NCBI RefSeq assembly: GCF_937616625.2
Contig: NC_065574.1
Location: forward strand, 3,844,001-3,908,000
DNA from: Mercurialis annua
Lineage: Eukaryota; Streptophyta; Magnoliopsida; Malpighiales; Euphorbiaceae
Direction of reading: 5' to 3'
DNA length: 64,000 bases
Shown one piece after another: positions 36,537 through 47,408 of the stretch (position 1 is its first letter; each line of letters opens with the position of its first letter). The position numbers were made by a program, and so were the translations under genes. The notes beneath the pieces are model-generated. The model was given only the letters and a program-made list of their open reading frames with translations. It searched no databases and was not told the DNA's origin.

Positions 36537-38639
36537 ATGGAGAGTCAACATTTACCGATGCTATACGCAGCAGCAGCGAAAGGTTGTGTAGAAACGTTCA
36601 ATTCGTTAATCGTAAGAGATCCATTGATTCTTTATAAAATCTCACTTTCGTCTTTCGTCGAAACTCCTCTGCACGTTTCGTCTCTACTCGGCCATCTTGA
36701 TTTCACCGTAGCTATTCTTGAAAAATGTCCGGGAATGGCTGCAAAGCTCGATTCTCTGCGACGCTCTCCTCTTCACTTAGCTTCTGCAGAAGGCCATACT
36801 GATGTTGTTATAGCTTTGTTGTCCGTGAACAGAAGTGTTTGTTTGGGGTGTGATGAAGAGGGTAGGATTCCTCTTCACTTGGCGGCCATGAGAGGCAATC
36901 TTGAGGCTGCACGAGAATTGGTTAGTTATTGTCCTGAGTCGATTTCTCATGAGCTGACTGATGATGGAGACACAGTATTACACTTGTGTGTAAAGTTCAA
37001 CCAATTGGATGCTTTGAAGCTGTTGGTAGAATTGGTGGATGATGATGAGTTTATCATTAAATCTAATCGAGATGGGAATACTGTCTTGCATCTAGCTGCC
37101 ATGCTCAAGCGATTTCAGGTATAGTTTTTATCTAGCAATAACTATAATTAATTGATCAATCATGCTGTATTTAGTCATCATAACCAATGTTTTAAACGGT
37201 GAACTAGTCAACTTTCCGATCCGATTCGATATGAAACCGAAAAAATCCGGTTTAATCACTAAACTAGACAAATTCGGGTTTCAAAATGACTCTTTCCTCT
37301 CTCTTGTGTGATCTTCTATTCGACAATCCTCTTTCTTTTATATGCTCCACTCTCCAACGATTCTCTCTCAATGAATAGTTGATTAAAATTTAATCAACTT
37401 TCTTAACGATTGTCATAAATTATCTTTATAAGTATCATTTCTCCTTTTCCATCATTTCACATATTTAGTTATCTTTTTGAGTAGTTAAACAATGTACAAT
37501 AAACATAATTAGATATAATAAAGTATAATAATTGATTGAGAGAGAGTTGTGTTCAATCACTGGAACCGTCATTGGAATTAGTCATAACACACAATGATTA
37601 ATTAGTGAAATATTGTTCAATCGATCATTGGAACCGGGTCGGAACTAGTCACAATTAAATATAATCAGTTTGCCATATATCACCTTCATTTTAATTGATA
37701 AATATTGAGTTACCTTTGCTTGAAAGAGAATATTAGAAAAATATAAATGAAATTTTGTTCACTAATTTAAAATATTCGCAATGTCCTCATTTGCAGATGA
37801 TAAAGTACTTGATTTCTTTACCTCAAGTAAACAAAAGTGTGAATTACAAGAACAGAATGGGATTAACAGCCTTGGACCTGCTACAGCACACTTTCAGAGA
37901 CTTCAAAAATCTTGAAATTCAAGAAACTCTGAGAGAAGTTGGTGCTAAAAGAGCAGTAGAGCTAAATCACAATCTCCTGACAAGTTCAATCGAAGAACCA
38001 ACACTGTCTGTTTCCAGACAAACATCATCAAAACGAAAAACATGGTTTAAAAAATGCATGAAATACATACAATACAACGTAGAAGAAACACGAGGCGCGC
38101 TGATGATTGTAGCCACTGTAATAGCCACCATGACTTTCCAAGCTGCAATGAACCCCCCCGGCGGGGTTTGGCAACAAACTTACGCAAATTCCAATGGCGG
38201 TCCTGTTTGTTCCGAAACAAACATATGCGAAGTTGGAACTTCTGTCTTAGCCTACGCATACCCCGACGCATACACTTATTTCCTGATATGGAATGGTATT
38301 GCTTTTTTTGCATCACTATGTGTCGTCTCTTTGGTTGTTAGCGGATTTCCTCTCACGAATAAATTGTATGTGTGGCTTCTAGCGCAAGCTATCGGTATCA
38401 CGCTGATTTTTCTAGCTCAGAGCTATGTAATTGGCATCATTTTGGTTACGCCGGCGAGATTGAGATCGAAAATGGAAAAGGTGGGAATGATCATGTTTCG
38501 AGTTTTGTTAGGGGTGATTATTTTTGCTAGCGTTATTGAAATTCTCCGGTTTTTTGTCTGGACTGTGAAAAAGGTGCGGCGAGGTTGGTGTAAGATGAAG
38601 AATAAGAAAACAAGAGTATCCAAAGAAATTATTATATAG
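36537..38639 (+). CDS. ANK-PGG membrane protein, BDA1-like (locus F)
   Basis: Exons 36537-37118 and 37797-38639 join to 474 residues. Exon 1 carries the ankyrin repeats (SPLHLASAEGHTDV, IPLHLAAMRGNLEA, TVLHLCVKFNQLDA). Exon 2 completes the last repeat, then a Ser/Lys linker, then the PGG domain (NPPGGVWQQTYANSNGG) with four membrane segments and the basic tail TRVSKEIII. It is the closest relative of locus D, in coding sequence and in both flanks. No lesion is seen. The intron, like that of D, contains a stretch of AACCGG-type repeats near 37195-37290. Confidence 0.9.
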
Positions 38640-38875
38640 ACTATGTCAAATACTTTATCTGTGGATAAAATTAATAAAATATAACACATTTTAAATTAAT
38701 AAATCAATTGTCAGATAGTATATTATAATAATTATGTAGATCCTGGTATATATGGTGCGGTTGATGTAATTTATTTTCAAGTAACATATGAGCAGCAACA
38801 TATATACTGACCTCATGACAATATATTAACACCTTAATTTAGGACTAACTTAAGATTTTATAATTGGGTTAATTG

Positions 38876-39150
38876 CATATAAAATCATGACCTTTGCATC
38901 AAGTTTCAAAAATAACATTACTTTTAAAACGTGTCAATTATAGACACCACCTTTCATTTTTTTTTTCAATTTCATCATGGACACATTTTTGGGTGAAATT
39001 TTGATGACTTGGACAGCCGATGGGTCTGCCACGTGTCATGCCACGTTAGCAAAAATGCCACTAAAAATCGCCGATGTTATTTTTGAAAAAAAAATGAAAG
39101 GTTGTGTCTATAATTGACACGTTTTAAAAGTTATGTTATTTTTGATAATG
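38876..39150. mobile_element. Palindromic MITE, right end truncated
   Basis: The left arm (TCAAAAATAACATTACTTTT, ACGTGTCAATTATAGACAC) is matched by an inverted right arm at 39090-39150. The terminal GGGTTAATTGC is seen only on the left, so the right end is probably lost. The preceding 38640-38875 is the F-type 3' flank. Confidence 0.75.
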
Positions 39151-40068
39151 TTTTATAACAACTTGAGCTAGATAAGTCGGTTTAATAGTAAAAATATTAT
39201 CACAATCATTTGGTTGTTAATAATTAATGAGTAAAGTTTGATTTTTAAAGAAAATAAAAATTAAATCGAATAAAAGAGCAAAGTCCGATTTTGGTTTAAT
39301 TGAAATACCATATATAATAATCTATTTCTTTTTAAGATTTCAAGTTAAATTATATTTAAGTACATAAAAAAACAATATTATTTTAATAGATGTAGTTCGT
39401 TTTTTTTATTTACTCAATAAATATATAATTTTTTATACATAAATAATTACTTAGATGTAGTCAAATAATTGTAAACTATCAAAATAATATTAATATAATG
39501 ATTAATAAAGCAAAAATTATCAGATACATTGTTTGTTTCCTTTACATTGTGTTGTAAAATTATCTCAGAATAAAACATATCAATTTTTTTAATTTTATTT
39601 TTATCAAAAATCAAAAACTCTTTTGAGTCCAATTAAAATACTTTTGGTTTACGGCTGGACAAAAAATTCTTAAACAAATCCTATTTTTCTTTCCATCTTA
39701 TCTACTGTCTCGCTTTCCTTATCAAAATCCATATTCAATTCAGCTTTTAAAGTAGCCAAATTCTTACTTTTTAATCGCCATTGTTTTACTTTTTAATCTA
39801 CTATAAGAATATTTATCTCATATAATGATTGTGTCATATGATATTTACAACGAGTTAATGAGTATTTGTGATAGATAATCTATTAATTATTATTTAAAAA
39901 TTTCACATGCTAATGTATGATTACGAATGACATAATTACACAGTGGTTGCATTGGATAATTTTCCCACTAATAATGTATCAAAATTCCAATTTTTTTGAC
40001 CGTTGGAGTTAAGGAATTTTGGGTGGATTGGAGTGAAGGTCAAAACCTAATAGAAGGGTTTTAAAAAA
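39151..40068. other. AT-rich intergenic, nothing recognised
   Basis: About 0.9 kb of AT-rich sequence between two MITEs. The short open frames here are of random kind. No RNA gene, terminal repeats or similarity to the neighbouring genes was noticed. Confidence 0.6.
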
Positions 40069-40354
40069 GGCTTAATGGCGTAAAAAATCATAAACTTTTG
40101 CGTGTTTTGCAAATTTAACATAAACTTTCAATTTTGGCAAATTAAATCACAAACTTTTGATTTGTTGCAATTTTAGCACCAATCAATTTTAGCACCACTA
40201 TTCTGGCGTCCACATCAGCATTTTTTTCACAAAAAATTGATCGGTGCTAAAATTGCCAAAAATCAAAAGTTTGTGTATTAATTTGCCAAAATTGAAAGTT
40301 TATGTTAAATTTGCAAAACACGCTAAAGTTTGTGATTTTTTACGCAATTAAGCC
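40069..40354. mobile_element. Palindromic MITE (286 bp)
   Basis: The ends are GGCTTAATGGCG and CGCAATTAAGCC, and the arms are complementary over about 120 bases (AACATAAACTTTCAATTTT on the left). It is flanked by the perfect 9-bp duplication TTTAAAAAA (40060-40068 and 40355-40363). Confidence 0.9.
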
Positions 40355-41149
40355 TTTAAAAAATGTAAAGTAAAGAATTGGGTTCTTTAATTAAAGGTAT
40401 GTTGATAAAGAAACCGAGGCATATTAAAATGGAGAGTGATTCGGGCTTGAAAAGTGGTTGCATTTGGCTGGAGCTGGATGTTCGTCAGATTGAGTTTTGG
40501 AAAGGTAAAATTAATTGTTTTCGTGTTCTTCGATTCAGTTTTCCTAATTATTTTCTTAGAATTTACAGTTATTTTATTTTTATTGTACATTAGACAAAAG
40601 TGATGACCATTCATTTACAGAAAAGGAAAAAAAACAATATAAGCGCTAGAATGTACCAATATGGTCAAACAGATCCAAATAATTTTAAAATCAAATTTGA
40701 TTGAACTGAAATATTTTGGTTGGGTCGAAAATTGAAATTTTAAAAATTTATTAACGAAGATTAAAATTTAAAATACAAATACTAAAGTCATATAATAAAA
40801 TTTAACACAATTTACTAGACATTCTTTGTAGCCGGAATGACTTATATTAAATGATAATTAAAAACTCTACTAGTAAAGTGATGATTTATCTTATATTAAG
40901 TGATTAATGGTGCCTACTTAATTATTCCATGCATTTTTTGGTTATTGGTGGTGGGAATGCACATTGATTCAATTCAATTGTTTTTTAATCATAAAGTTGA
41001 AACAAGGAGTTGTAACTCAGAATAAAAATATAGAAAAGGTATGTTCTCCTTTACGTGTTTTTGGTATTTAACACGAATTTTTAATTTGAAGTATGTTCTT
41101 CTTTACGTTCACCTTGCAAGGCAGGAAAAGAGGAGAACACATATAAGTG
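40355..41149 (+). other. Upstream region of locus G
   Basis: No gene seen. From about 40850 on, diverged pieces of the shared upstream block appear (CTCTACTAGTAAAGTGATG, GGTGGTGGGAAT, GTTGTAACTCAGAATAAAAATA), followed by CCTTGCAAGGCAGG before the ATG. The TTTGCAGGG found in B, C, D and F is altered here. Confidence 0.6.
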
Positions 41150-42963
41150 ATGGAGAGTCAACATTTGTGGATGCTATATGCAGCAGCAAAGAGCGGCTGT
41201 ACAGAAACCTTAAACTCACTGATCCAAACAGATCAATTGATTCTTAATAAAATCTCACTTTCGTCTTTCGGAGAAACTCCGCTGCACGTATCGTCTCTAC
41301 TCGGGCATCTCGATTTCACCTTAGCTATTCTTGAAAAATGTCCGGGAATGGCTGCGAAGCTCGATTCTCTACAACGCTATCCTCTTCACTTAGCTTCTGC
41401 AGAGGGTCACACTGATATAGTTAAAGCTCTGTTGTCCGTAAACAAAAATGTATGTTTGAGTTGTGATGAAGAAGGAAGAATGTATGTCCAGACTGAATCG
41501 TGCTGAAACCGATTCCAGTTCTGGGCGGGTTCCACATTGTACCAATAATTCCGGTTCCACGCAGGTGTTTATGTTTGGCATAGTCGGATATTTATATAAC
41601 TAAACTATATATAACATTTAAAGTTTGATTTTTGGTTGGTTTAGTTAATCCAACGGTCGGTTTACTTAAAATACCTTTCTTTTTATTCTTTCCTTTAAAC
41701 TATAAATTAAATAATTAGGTCTAATTTTCAATTTTAATATCATTTTTCAAATCGGTTGAAATTAAAACCATAAACCAAAACCGGTCAGTTTCACTTTTAT
41801 TGAAACCGTAAACCATCTCTATACTTATTTGATCATTACTGTTGACATGTTGTAATGTTAATCCTATTATCCTAGTATTAAATATTTGAGTGTCATATTT
41901 CAAATTGGTATTTAAATTTTTATGTGTTATCTTTTGATTATTTATTCTTGAATTTAGATGAAAGTAATGCAATATTTTCTTATCAAATTGAGTTAAAAAG
42001 GGGCAAATTGACCTAAGCATATTCTTATAACATGAAAGCTGACGTAATAATATATTTTAATAATATGTTTCAGTTAATTGAGTACCTAATGTCTTATTTT
42101 GCAGACTATGAAGTACCTGCTTTAATTACCTCAAGTAAAAGAAAGAGTGAATTTTATGAATAGAATGGGATTAACAGTCTTGGATCTGCTAGAACAGTGT
42201 TTCAGAAGTTCGGAAATTCGAGAAACTCTAAGAGAAGCTGGTGCGAAAAGAGCAGCGGAGCTAAATCAGAATCTTCTGACAAGTACAATTGAACTATCGA
42301 AAGTGTTTGTTTCCAGGGAAACAAAACCAAAATCATGGTTTAAGAAATTCATGAAATGCATGCAATACAATGTAGAAGAAGCACGAGGCGCACTGATGAT
42401 CGTTGCAACTGTAATAGCAACTGTGACTTTCCAAGCTGCAATGAACCCACCAGGTGGTGTCTGGCAACAAACTTTCATAAACGCCGATGGTGGTCCTGAT
42501 TGTTCGGAAACAAACATATGCGAAGTTGGAACTTCTGTATTAGCCTATACGTACCCAGACGAATACATTGTTCTCATGACGTGGAATGCCATCGCTTTCT
42601 TTGCATCACTATGCATCGTCGCTTTAGTCATTGCTGGGTTTCCTCTGACGAATAAATTTTTCGTGTGGCTTCTAGCAGAGGCCATTGGGGTCCCGTTGGT
42701 GTGTCTAACTTATAGCTATCAAATGGGTATAACTTTAATTACCCCGTCAAAATTAAGATCGAAAATGAATAAGGTGGATGCAATAATTAATGCTCCAAAT
42801 TTGGTTAGGGCTACTTTTTTCCGGCAGCGTTATTGAATTTATCCGGTTTTTCGTATGGACTGTAAAAAAGGTGCGACGACATTGGCCTAAGATGAGGAAC
42901 AAAAAAACAAGAGTAGGGATCAATGAATTGCAAAGCATCCGACTCGATAACAACACGAGTTAA
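41150..42963 (+). pseudogene. ANK-PGG locus G (BDA1-like), broken at three places
   Basis: Exon 1 starts MESQHLWMLYAAAKSG and is family-like for about 111 residues, up to CDEEGRM near 41481. There it switches abruptly to unrelated sequence and stops at 41506, so the last ankyrin repeats are lost. The PGG exon follows TTTTGCAG at 42104. It has TAA in place of TCA early on (CTT TAA, about 42120) and a frameshift near 42815 (TTTTTTCCGGCAGC). Between these it still encodes NPPGGVWQQ and most membrane segments. The 3' coding end (KKTRVGINE) places it with the D type. Confidence 0.9.
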
Positions 42964-43393
42964 CGCAAGTATGTTCTTGTATTTAGATGTGTCGGTATTT
43001 GATATTTCTCTTCAATTTGTAATATTTTGTATTGAATTAATCATGTCCAATAACTGCTAAAGCCATAGATGTGGATAAAAAATTTCTATACTTAAATTTA
43101 CATCCAAGTAATGTGTATATGTAGATATTTAGCATGGAATAAAATCCCGTTAAAAAATACAAAAAAATCATCTCTTCTTTCTCTTTTTTTCTTTTAAATA
43201 AATAATTTTAACAGTCAATTTTTTTTTTCGACTACTGTCAATAATTTTATTTTATCGTTGATAGTAGTCTTATCTTATTTAAAACATTTAATTTAATAAG
43301 TAGTTATATTTGTTTTTATCTTTTTCTGTTTTAGTCGGTTAAATAAATAAAGCAACAACAAGCTCAAATCAAAACAAAGAAGCTATAAAATTT
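42964..43393 (+). other. 3' flank of locus G
   Basis: No gene seen. The stretch 42985-43060 (GATATTTCTCTTCAA, AATATTTTGTATTGAAT) recurs, inverted, at about 59560-59620 behind the PGG remnant on the minus strand. The last nine bases, ATAAAATTT, are the target duplication of the next MITE. Confidence 0.65.
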
Positions 43394-43678
43394 GGCCAAA
43401 TGACCAGAAAGGTCAAATTTTTTATTAAAATTTCACAAAAGCTCAAACTTTTTAATTTTATTCAATTTGTCCTGAAACGCATAATTTCGTCTTAATAATG
43501 TCCAACTATATAATTTTGCCTACGTGGCGCTGATGTGGCAATGCCACATAAGTAAAATTGTGTAGTTTGACATTATTTAAACGAAATCATGCGTTTCAGG
43601 ATAAATTGGATAAAATTGAAAGATTTGGAATTTTGTGAAACTTTCATGAAAGATTTTGCCTTTTTTAGTTATTTGGCC
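43394..43678. mobile_element. Palindromic MITE (285 bp)
   Basis: The ends are GGCCAAATGACC and the complement of TTATTTGGCC. The arms pair around a centre near 43535 (GCGCTGATGTGGCAATGC). A perfect 9-bp duplication ATAAAATTT flanks it (43385-43393 and 43679-43687). Confidence 0.92.
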
Positions 43679-44941
43679 ATAAAATTTCTATAATTGCCTT
43701 CTTTTAATTGTTTTAAAAATAAAAAAAATAAAAATGAGCAAAATAAAATAGTAAATAGACTTAACACCCAATTCAACACAAATCAAATAAAGTTAAATTT
43801 TAAAAGTTTAAGTAATTAATTTTGAGGGTCATTAAATTTTTATTTTTTATTTCAGTTTAAACTTTTAGTTACTGAATTTTAATTGTTTTTCAAATTAATT
43901 TTTCCGACAAAAAATGTTTAAATGAAGCCGAATTTTACTAGTTTTATCTTAAAAATTCATTTTGAAAGGGAATTTTAGGCTATATGACAAGTTCAAGTAA
44001 AAATATAAATTCCGTTTGCCATTTAAATATTTTTCAGCCAGAGAAATCAAATTAAAAAAAAATAAATTTCAGTAACAAAATAAAATAAATTTTGATAACT
44101 GAAATGAATATCAATAAAAGTTCACTTACATTTATAGAAGCTCACTCGGACATAGAAATTAATGAGTTGTTGTTATTTTTGTTCATAGTAAAATTTATAC
44201 GGAGGCCTCTCTATTTTATCGATTTTATTTGAGAGGCCCTTACCCTAAAATTGTTCACGTCTGAAACTATGTATTTGGCAGAATCGAATTTTGAGACCCT
44301 TAATTGGAAGGGAAAAATGTGTGATGTTCAAACTCTGTTACCAAGAGTGGAAGCAAAAATGAAAGCAATGTGGCAAAACATTTATCCATTCATGCTCCAC
44401 ACAACACACACATCTCTTAAACTCTTTTAATATAATTTCTCTTACCCTATTTCATGTCGTGGCCTGTTCCATTTTGCATGTTTATAATCTGCAGCTCCGC
44501 CCGGAAATCTCGACCACCTATTTTCAAACACTCCGACATTGATTGGGTCCGATCCGACGGTTTTGCAGACCTGCTTGCACAAGCAAATAGGCTTCCATGA
44601 TTTGCATACCCGCCTACAGTACTCTAATCGGGAAACGTCAACCACCTATTCTCTCTTGTGATGGATTTTGACCTTAAAATGTTTTCAGTTAGATTTTAAT
44701 GTAACCGAACCAAATTGAAAAATTAACTAAACTAATCAATTTGATTCTGTTTGATTTAAAAATTGTACTTACTCAACTGTTTGTTCAATTTAATTTTGAA
44801 AACAAGAAAGATTTTGGTTCGGTTTGACCAAATGCACACTCCTTGTTTTAACGGTTAGTTAAGTGGAATGACAGGCATGAGCAGAACCGCCCTATGGCTA
44901 GGGTAGGCTCTAGCACCTGTTGGGATTGATTGTTTTTGAAA
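43679..44941. other. AT-rich intergenic with one uncharacterised GC-richer patch
   Basis: The patch at 44450-44650 is richer in GC than its surroundings and is open on the minus strand for 67 codons. I recognise no family and see no start context or splice sites. It could be a gene relic. The rest shows nothing clear. Confidence 0.5.
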
Positions 44942-45452
44942 GGCTAATCCCCTGAAAAACTCCCTACCTTTCAACCCCCTTCATTTATACCCTCACCTTT
45001 CAAAATCTCCAATTTTACCCAAATTCCCACTTTTTATTTTCAATTGCACCCTAAAAGTATTAAATTAGTTCTTTTTCACTATAAAAAAGTTCAAATCGAT
45101 AATTTATATTTTAATTCATATTCTAAATAGTCCTCAATGTTTAAATTTCAACAATAAAACCATATTTTCTAAAATTTTAAAAGTTAAATTTGTTTATATA
45201 AAATAGAAATCAATTAAAAATATCATTAAATATGGTTTTGTTGTTGAAATTTAAACATTAAGAACTATTTAGAACATGAATTAAAATATAAAATATCGAT
45301 TTCAACTTTTTTTTAGTGACAAAAGCCCAATTTAAACTTTTAGGGTGCAATTGAAAATAAAAGGTGATAATTTGGATAAAATTGGAGATTTTGAAAGGTG
45401 AGGGTGCAAACGAAGGGGGTTGAAAGGTGGGGGTTTTTCCAAAGGTTAAGCC
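44942..45452. mobile_element. Palindromic MITE (511 bp)
   Basis: The ends are GGCTAATCCCC and GGTTAAGCC. The arms include CCTTTCAACCCCCTTC and its inverted mate GAAGGGGGTTGAAAGG, plus AATTTCAACAATAAAACCATA and its mate. The 9-bp duplication TTTTTGAAA is perfect (44933-44941 and 45453-45461). Confidence 0.93.
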
Positions 45453-46077
45453 TTTTTGAAAATATACATATGAATTTTTAGTTTAATAGAAAATTTATAA
45501 AAATATTAAGGTTAGATAGAGATCAAGTTGGAATTGACAAAAATTACAGGTGAATTAAAAATTAAGCGGGGTTTAAAATAAGAATAAACCGATCTAAAGA
45601 TTCTTGTTTTTGTTCAGAAAGTCTTTGTATTATTTTTTTGTTCTTTCGGTCCTTCTATTTATTTAATTTTCGATTTTCAGGTTTTTTTTAATTTTTTTCA
45701 GTCCTTCTACTTACAAATTTTTTGTTTTTCTAGTCCCTTAAAAGGACATAAAAATCGGGATTTACCAAGTATAGGGACTCGAACTTGAATAATTTTAGAA
45801 TAGGAGTCTCTCGAATAAAACTGGTAAAATAAAGGGGCATTCCTATAGATTTTATCTTAAAATGAAGTATGATGACGCCGCTGACGACATAATTATCTAT
45901 CATAGTACTGTACACATACATACCTTGTATTGACTTCTGAAACATCCGAATAGCTGATCACTTAATTCTTTATAAATCCAAGCCAATCAATGATAAATGA
46001 TTAATTCTACCACCATCATTATTCACAGTTTCTTTTTGCAGTGATGGTGATAGGAATGCTCTTGATCTATTTATTTT
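45453..46077. other. Intergenic with an upstream-block remnant
   Basis: The first 400 bases are AT-rich and featureless. From about 45910 a diverged copy of the cluster's upstream block begins (CATACCTTGTATTGACTTCTG, GATGGTGATAGGAATGCTC). It was cut by the next MITE. Confidence 0.6.
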
Positions 46078-46364
46078 AGATTAAATGTAAATTCATACAC
46101 CAACTTTGACCTAATTTATAATTATAATATAAATTTTGAAACTTGACAATGTCAGTAACCAATTTTACACTTTTGGCAAATCAATACACCAAACTCAAAA
46201 CACACTAACGTGGACATTGTAATAAACCGCCATTTGTCGTTTTATGATTGGTCGATGTACCAATTTGCCAAGAAATGAAAGTTGGTTACCGACATTGCCA
46301 AGTTTAAAAGTTTATGTTGTAATTGCAAATTAGGTCAAAGTTGGTGTATGAATTTGCATTTAAC
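46078..46364. mobile_element. Palindromic MITE (about 287 bp)
   Basis: The arms start TTAAATG(T/C)AAATTCATACACC from both sides, with further pairing inside. The direct repeat CTATTTATTTT (46067-46077 and 46365-46375) is the target duplication, extended by two bases through chance. Confidence 0.85.
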
Positions 46365-46548
46365 CTATTTATTTTTGATTAACTAGCTTATGAACATGGA
46401 GCTCTTTTTGCAAAGTTCTTAAAATTTTATTTATAAAATAAAATAATTTTTAACTTTTAAAAATTTATAAGACGTCAAAATATTATTTGAGATATAAAAA
46501 TAATATGGAGATAATATAAAAAAATCAAAGATATATTTAAATATGGAT

Positions 46549-46970
46549 TAATTCATTCTAAAATCTTTAAAGTATACATTTTTTGTTTTTTAAAAAGTCA
46601 CTCAACTTCAATTAACTTTTTATGAACCCTGTCCTTTTCTTTGTTACAAGGAGAAGACGCAAAGTTTGATCAGAAAACAAACTAAACACGGCGTCATACG
46701 ACACATTGAACATCGTTCGTGTAATAACCAAAAGCGTAAGCTAGACGGAGGACTATCATGAGAGACGAACCCTATCAAATTCTCATTACTTATAGGCCCT
46801 TTGATGGATGTTTGTCAAATACGTGTAAATTTTTTTAACGGACATCCATCAAAGAACCTATAAATACGGAAAACAAAAAGATATGGGTCAGAAAAAGCTA
46901 ATTTAAAGTTGAGGGGCTTTTTAAATAAAATATAATATAATTTAGGGGTCTTAGAATGAGTTATCCTTCT
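46549..46970. mobile_element. Element with about 70-bp inverted ends and an inner hairpin
   Basis: The left end (AATTCATTCTAAAATC, TTTTTAAAAAGTCACTCAAC) is matched inverted by the right end (GGGGCTTTTTAAATAAAATA, TTAGAATGAGTTATCC). Inside, 46789-46865 holds a second inverted pair, TTTGATGGATGT and ACATCCATCAAA. No target duplication was fixed and nothing is encoded. Confidence 0.65.
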
Positions 46971-47408
46971 TTATTATCCAATCTCATCTATGTTAAATGA
47001 TCACTTCTGCCAATTATAATTATCTGTGATTTTTTTTTTGTGGTGATGATGGTAGGAATGCGATTGATCTATTTATTATAAAATAAAATAGGTATAAAAA
47101 TGATCCTAATCCGCATTTTTTTATAAACATCTCATGTATTATAAATTAAAAATGACCATAACATCTTGAAAATGCATTAAAAAAACAAAAAAAATTAATT
47201 TGTTTTTTCTAACACCATTTAATTTTTGTATTTTTTGATGTGTTTTAAAAAAATTAGGATCATTTCTGAGATCTGAAATACATAAAGTGTTTATAAGAGA
47301 CATGAGCCATACATTGAAGTCGTTTCTAAACCTTCTCTCGATAAGTAAGTTATAGACATGGAGCTCTTTTTGTAAGGCAGAGAAGAGAAGAAAACAAAAA
47401 CACAAGTA
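46971..47408 (+). other. Upstream region of locus H
   Basis: A second remnant of the upstream block appears at 46973-47080 (TGATGATGGTAGGAATGCG). The part 47090-47330 looks like a further small inverted element (ATCCTAATCCGCATTTTTTT near 47103 and AAAAAAATTAGGATCAT near 47246). 47355-47408 is the leader GGAGCTCTTTTTGTAAGGCAGAGAAG before the ATG. Confidence 0.5.

Noticed and set aside
44442..44645. Minus-strand frame of 67 codons
   Set aside because: It recalls no known protein strongly enough. The patch is noted as uncharacterised only.
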